Below, piece by piece: positions 60,313 through 64,000 of a DNA stretch of 64,000 nt; position 1 is the first letter of the stretch, and every line of letters starts with the position of its first letter. A model generated the notes under the pieces. The model worked only from the letters and a program-made list of their open reading frames with translations, was not told the DNA's origin and did not search any database. The translations under genes were made by a program, and so were the position numbers. The DNA comes from Paenibacillus sp. SY21-1 (GTDB taxonomy: Bacteria; Bacillota; Bacilli; Paenibacillales; Paenibacillaceae), in NCBI RefSeq assembly GCF_005222705.1, contig NZ_STGF01000019.1, positions 20,567 through 84,566 on the forward strand. Reading direction: 5' to 3'.

Positions 60313-61281
60313 CTAGAAAATTCTGTAGTTGGCCAGCTTGTAGGCCATGCGATACGAAATGACGACAAGCACAAAGCTGATCACGCTTTTGAACAATCCG
60401 ATCGCTGTGCCGAAGCCCATTTCGCCGCTCAGAATTGCCGTTCGGTAAACGAAGGTATCGATAATGTCGCCCTTTTCATAAACAAGAGGGTTGTACAGGT
60501 TAAAAATCTGGTCGAAGCCCGCGTTCAAAACGTTGCCGAGCGCCAGCGTGCCGACAACGACCGCAATCGGAACCATCGACGGAATCGTAATATGAAGCGT
60601 CTGCTTCCAGCGGCTTGCGCCGTCAACCTCAGCAGCCTCGTACAGCGACGGGTTAATATTCGCCAGCGCGGCCAGGAACACGACCGTACCGAATCCAAAC
60701 TCCTTCCATACGTCCGATGCGATAACCGTAAACCGGAACCAATTGCCGTCGCCCAGGAAGAAAATCGGCTCAATTCCAAAAATCGAGGTGAGCAGCCGGT
60801 TTACAAGCCCGCCATCCGTCGTGAGCAGATCGGTCAGGATGCCGCCGAGAATGACCCAGGACAGAAAGTGCGGGAGATAGACAAGCGTTTGGACGAACCG
60901 CTTCACCATCTGCTTGCGAATCTCGTTTAGGAAAATAGCAAACGCGAATGGCGCCACCAGATTAAGAACCATTTTGAAGATGGCGATGATCAGCGTGTTC
61001 CAAATAACCTGCAAGCTGTCCTCGCGCTCGAACAGGTAGCGGAATTGATCCAGGCCAACCCAAGCGGATTTGGTTATGCCAAGCCACGGCTTAAAGTCCT
61101 GAAACGCCATAACTAGCCCGCCCATAGGCAAATACGCAAATACGATAAGAAATAGCAAGGTCGGCAGCACCATCAGATGGAACGGCCATTGCTTGAGCAG
61201 ATAGTAAGCTAGCGGCTTGTTCGTGGCCTTGATGACTCTCGCCTTGCCGTCATCCGCTTGCATCGCTTGCTGTTGTGACAT
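60313..61281 (-). CDS. Carbohydrate ABC permease, LplB type (second copy)
   Basis: The 322-residue permease has a cytoplasmic N-terminus, first membrane segment FAYLPMGGLVMAFQDF and EAA loop SLYEAAEVDGASRWKQTLH. ATG 61281 has GGGGGAAG 7 nt upstream; an earlier in-frame start would add a spurious hydrophobic stretch. It is the first gene of a two-gene permease operon. The sequence differs clearly from the 30916-31902 homologue, so the pair is not a recent duplicate. Confidence 0.92.
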   Translation of the reverse strand: MSQQQAMQADDGKARVIKATNKPLAYYLLKQWPFHLMVLPTLLFLIVFAYLPMGGLVMAFQDFKPWLGITKSAWVGLDQFRYLFEREDSLQVIWNTLIIAIFKMVLNLVAPFAFAIFLNEIRKQMVKRFVQTLVYLPHFLSWVILGGILTDLLTTDGGLVNRLLTSIFGIEPIFFLGDGNWFRFTVIASDVWKEFGFGTVVFLAALANINPSLYEAAEVDGASRWKQTLHITIPSMVPIAVVVGTLALGNVLNAGFDQIFNLYNPLVYEKGDIIDTFVYRTAILSGEMGFGTAIGLFKSVISFVLVVISYRMAYKLANYRIF

Positions 61282-61498
61282 GTATGCTTCCCCCCGCGCA
61301 GTGAAATCGTTCGTTTCTATACTAAAAATTATAGCAACGCAGCAAATTTCACAGTAGCAGCCAAAAGGCAACATACATGGCACAAATGCAACCACTTTTC
61401 ACAATGCGCCATTGTCCCTTCTTCCGGGGCATAGCGTTCCTCGCCTGTATAGGGCCTGTTTCAGGCTGCAGCAATCGGAAACGGCCGCCCCGAGCGAA

Positions 61499-61527
61499 AT
61501 AAAAAAAGAACCGGCATATGCCGGTTC
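61499..61527 (-). terminator. Terminator of the second SLH gene
   Basis: GAACCGGCAT pairs with ATGCCGGTTC as a perfect 20-bp palindrome (61508-61527); on the minus strand TTTTTTT follows. It lies 34 bp after the stop. Confidence 0.88.
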
Positions 61528-61560
61528 AATAAAGAAATATCTTCGATTATCTATTTACAG

Positions 61561-64000
61561 CTAAATGAGCTCTGAATTTTTCAGCAGGCGCCGAATCAGA
61601 ACCGCTACCTCTGCGCGGGTAACATCGGATTGCGCCTCCAGCTTGTCGCCGCTGCGGCCGCTGAGCAAACCCGCTTGATGCGTTAAAGCGATGCTTGCTG
61701 CCGCCCAGCCGCTCGCTTTTTCGCTATCCGAGTATGAACGCATCCATTCAAATGGATCAGCCTGCTCTGTTTTCCCGGCAAGCCCGGTCAGCTTCATCGC
61801 TCTTGCGATAATGGCAAATGCCTGTTCGCGTGTTATTTTCTCATTAGGACGGAATGTTCCGTCAGTGAATCCGGCAATAAGGCCATATGAAACTGCCGTG
61901 CGGACCGCACCCTCGTACCAGTCCTTTGAAGCTACGTCGTGGAACGGGTTCTCCCCTTCTCCGAGTCTAAGGCCCAGACCCCTTACGATAATAGCCGCAA
62001 ACTCCGCACGGGTAATCGCTTCGTTCGGGTTAAACATCTGCTCGCTTTTACCGTGTACGATCATTCTGGAGCCCATATCGTTTACCGCTTCTTTTGCCCA
62101 ATGATTGTCCATATCGGCGAAGGTCAGCGGATGCCACACCACCGAGTAGGTGCTATTCGTGACGCTATTGATTACCGCATAATAGTTACCGTCTCTCAGA
62201 ATGACCTTGGTTGGCACATGCCGTACGGTTCCATCCTGCTCCACCACAATACCCGTCGTAATTCGATTAGGGTCAATGCCTTCCGGCAATAGAATGGTCC
62301 GCTCCACATACGTATTAAACGTCTGAATTTCAACTTCGCGGCCATTGTACTCCCCAGTCACCTTAAAGTCCACAGACGGTACAACTACTGCAAATTCGCC
62401 TGCGGAAGCGGCATTCGCAACAACGTTCCCCATCTCGCTGGACGTTTCCGATACGGAAATACGCACCTTTACATCTTCGAGCTTGACATTTGCTCCAAAA
62501 TGTTCGGAAATCGACTTGATATTGATTTCAGCAGCTGGAAGCTTATAGGAAGCTTTGCCCGTATCGAGAACCAGAGTGGCAGACGAACTTTCCATGTTGG
62601 CAACCATCTGGCCGTTTAGCTCTCCAACAATAATTGCGGAAGTTGAATTGACCGGAATCGTGACAACCGCATGCGTCCCTTCCGCATCAAGCTTTGCTTG
62701 CAGCTTGGCTGCATCCACAAGAACCGTTGTTGTTTTAACACCCTCTTTTTCCGTCGTTCTTAATTTTCCGGCATTTTCAACTCGTCCATTGACCAAGACG
62801 ATCACATCTTCATCAGCTGCGTCCGAAGAAGAATTGCCGGAAGAAGAGGATTGTCCGGATGATACTGGCTCTTGGATTACAAGGGATGAGCCCCAGCCAA
62901 AAGCAACGATTTTGCCGTCGGCATCCACTTCTGCTACGCCAATCTTATCGCCGTTGGCGGCTGCTATCAGACCGTTAGCAGGCAGTTCGCCATACCCCGT
63001 CGCCACATCGCCGACATGAGGCGTAATAAGGCTGCCGCCCCCGAAGTTCCGATATACAAATTTATGACCGTTTGCCGGCACAGCAGGCGTTACCTTTACC
63101 TGTGTCTTGCCATCGTTTGCGGAGCCGCTTGGATCAACGGCAGTTACCGTCAAGCCAGCCGCCGCAACAGGAGTTGAATCTGTAACTGTAACCGTGAGAT
63201 TAGGGTCAATTCCTGCGCTCATATCCCATGTGAAAACGTGTTGTCCTGGAGCCAAGCCCGCTAGAAATTCCTTTTTCAGAGTTACCATGCCCGCAACATC
63301 AACGGTGTAGTTGGCTTGTTCAACGCTTTCTCCGTTCAAAAGCAGATTATTCAGCACATTGCCATTCAGAACGATATTGACTGTAATATCGCTGGCTGCA
63401 TATTTATCAAAAGTCGCGCTCGTTGCGTCAATCAGACTGTTTCCTGGACTGATAACGCTCACAGACGCATCCTCCGAGGCGAACGCTGTCGGCGTAGCTT
63501 TTGTGCGTACATAGTAGACGTCAGCCGACAAACCGGTTACCGTCGTTCCTCCAGTTGCCGTCCACGCCCCGCTCATTCCCTGCTTGTACTCCATTGCGGT
63601 CGTCACATTCGTCAAGGTCCCGTCATTCGCTCCCGCATACGTCTCATCCGTCTTGCCTACGCTGGTTGGCGTAGCTGGACGCGCTGGAATCGCCAGCGTT
63701 TGCGCTGCGCTGTCCGTCGTTGTCGTGCCGTTGCCTGGTTTCACAATCGCCAACGACGTGCCTAGCCACGAACTGGCGATGCTCGCTTCGCCCGCGCCGT
63801 CTGTCGTTACGCTTGCGCCGTTGATGGTGTACGCGGTGTTCTGTTCCAAGCCGCTCAGCTTCTCCGCTGCGAAATCGATCGTCGCGCTTGGCGTTGCTTC
63901 CGGCGAAGCTGCGGTTGTCGCTACCGTCACCGCTGTTTCCGCCGAGGCGAACGCCGAGGACGTCGCATTGACGCGTACGTAGTACACGCTCGGCGTCAAG
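61561..64000 (-). CDS. S-layer homology protein with Ig-like repeats, N-terminus beyond the window
   Basis: The frame is open at the right edge, so the start is missing. From the edge inward there are two copies of a roughly 150-residue repeat (SVYYVRVNATSSAFAS matching ADVYYVRTKATPTAFAS), linked by a Thr/Gly/Ala-rich segment with PARPATPTSVGKTDETYAG. Then come further Ig-like regions (DITVNIVLNGNVLNNLLLNG and a DUF-like beta domain), a Ser-rich linker and three SLH domains (about the last 190 residues, FADMDNHWAKEAVNDMGSR first) that attach to secondary cell wall polymers. No catalytic domain is visible in the part seen. Confidence 0.87.
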   Translation of the reverse strand, partial: LTPSVYYVRVNATSSAFASAETAVTVATTAASPEATPSATIDFAAEKLSGLEQNTAYTINGASVTTDGAGEASIASSWLGTSLAIVKPGNGTTTTDSAAQTLAIPARPATPTSVGKTDETYAGANDGTLTNVTTAMEYKQGMSGAWTATGGTTVTGLSADVYYVRTKATPTAFASEDASVSVISPGNSLIDATSATFDKYAASDITVNIVLNGNVLNNLLLNGESVEQANYTVDVAGMVTLKKEFLAGLAPGQHVFTWDMSAGIDPNLTVTVTDSTPVAAAGLTVTAVDPSGSANDGKTQVKVTPAVPANGHKFVYRNFGGGSLITPHVGDVATGYGELPANGLIAAANGDKIGVAEVDADGKIVAFGWGSSLVIQEPVSSGQSSSSGNSSSDAADEDVIVLVNGRVENAGKLRTTEKEGVKTTTVLVDAAKLQAKLDAEGTHAVVTIPVNSTSAIIVGELNGQMVANMESSSATLVLDTGKASYKLPAAEINIKSISEHFGANVKLEDVKVRISVSETSSEMGNVVANAASAGEFAVVVPSVDFKVTGEYNGREVEIQTFNTYVERTILLPEGIDPNRITTGIVVEQDGTVRHVPTKVILRDGNYYAVINSVTNSTYSVVWHPLTFADMDNHWAKEAVNDMGSRMIVHGKSEQMFNPNEAITRAEFAAIIVRGLGLRLGEGENPFHDVASKDWYEGAVRTAVSYGLIAGFTDGTFRPNEKITREQAFAIIARAMKLTGLAGKTEQADPFEWMRSYSDSEKASGWAAASIALTHQAGLLSGRSGDKLEAQSDVTRAEVAVLIRRLLKNSELI

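Noticed and set aside
60205..60930. Plus-strand 241-codon frame opposite the permeases
   Set aside because: Asn/Arg-rich antisense shadow of two membrane protein genes.
61281..61330. cre site for the second permease operon
   Set aside because: TGAAATCGTTCGTT has two mismatches in fixed positions and lacks symmetry, so it was not listed.
1..64000. tRNA, rRNA and known riboswitch structures
   Set aside because: Reading the intergenic regions showed no cloverleaf, rRNA segment or recognisable riboswitch core; this was by eye and a covariance-model search was not possible.

Overview
The window comes from a spore-forming, low-to-mid GC Gram-positive bacterium, most likely Paenibacillus or a close relative in the Paenibacillaceae. 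This rests on spore genes (SpoVR, a CotD-like coat protein, a BclB-like collagen protein, a YheC/D ATP-grasp protein), S-layer-anchored multidomain enzymes, two LplB/LplC-type sugar permease pairs, strong AGGAGG-type ribosome binding sites and perfect CcpA cre boxes. No rRNA, tRNA or CRISPR array was seen.

Layout. 1-3.9 kb: end of a glycosyltransferase, a fused double methyltransferase and spoVR. 3.9-13.7 kb: a more AT-rich accessory stretch with a degraded second copy of the spoVR 3' end, a Uma2-like remnant, a covalent-flavin oxidase, an arsR-arsB-arsC operon behind three operator copies spaced exactly 16 bp, an MBL-fold hydrolase, a xylulokinase-like kinase under a XylR-type operator plus cre, and a formamidase-like enzyme. 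13.9-18.7 kb: an accessory SecA, a DinB protein and an ECF sigma/anti-sigma pair. 18.8-23.9 kb: fused DeoR/HAD remnants, a DUF2207 membrane protein, an internally deleted AraC protein, and a divergent MFS/TetR pair with two matching operators. 24-37.8 kb: a carbohydrate region with a GH2 enzyme, an AraC regulator, a permease-permease-binding-protein operon with a perfect cre, and a 1902-residue S-layer-anchored GH30 enzyme.

38.0-38.55 kb: eleven tandem copies of a 51-bp unit, open on both strands and bounded by a minus-strand terminator. This is the least explained structure here. 39-42.5 kb: small unknown genes and an IS200/IS605 element inserted in a PD-(D/E)XK nuclease-like gene; its tnpA is frameshifted while tnpB looks intact. 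42.6-49.2 kb: a cell wall amidase, an Rrf2 regulator with a flavin reductase sharing a matched operator, a CopD protein, and an MFS/TetR pair. 49.2-51 kb: an SOS operon (WYL-like protein, Y-family polymerase, YolD) with a LexA box filling the promoter spacer. 51-64 kb: an orphan CadC/SmtB-type sensor, spore coat genes, a two-component system with a SARP-like regulator and a double-kinase hybrid sensor, a second permease pair without a binding protein, and an S-layer protein running off the right edge.

Functionally the window combines carbohydrate capture under CcpA/XylR/AraC control, metal and drug resistance, spore surface biogenesis and inducible mutagenesis, with several clear scars of gene decay and insertion.
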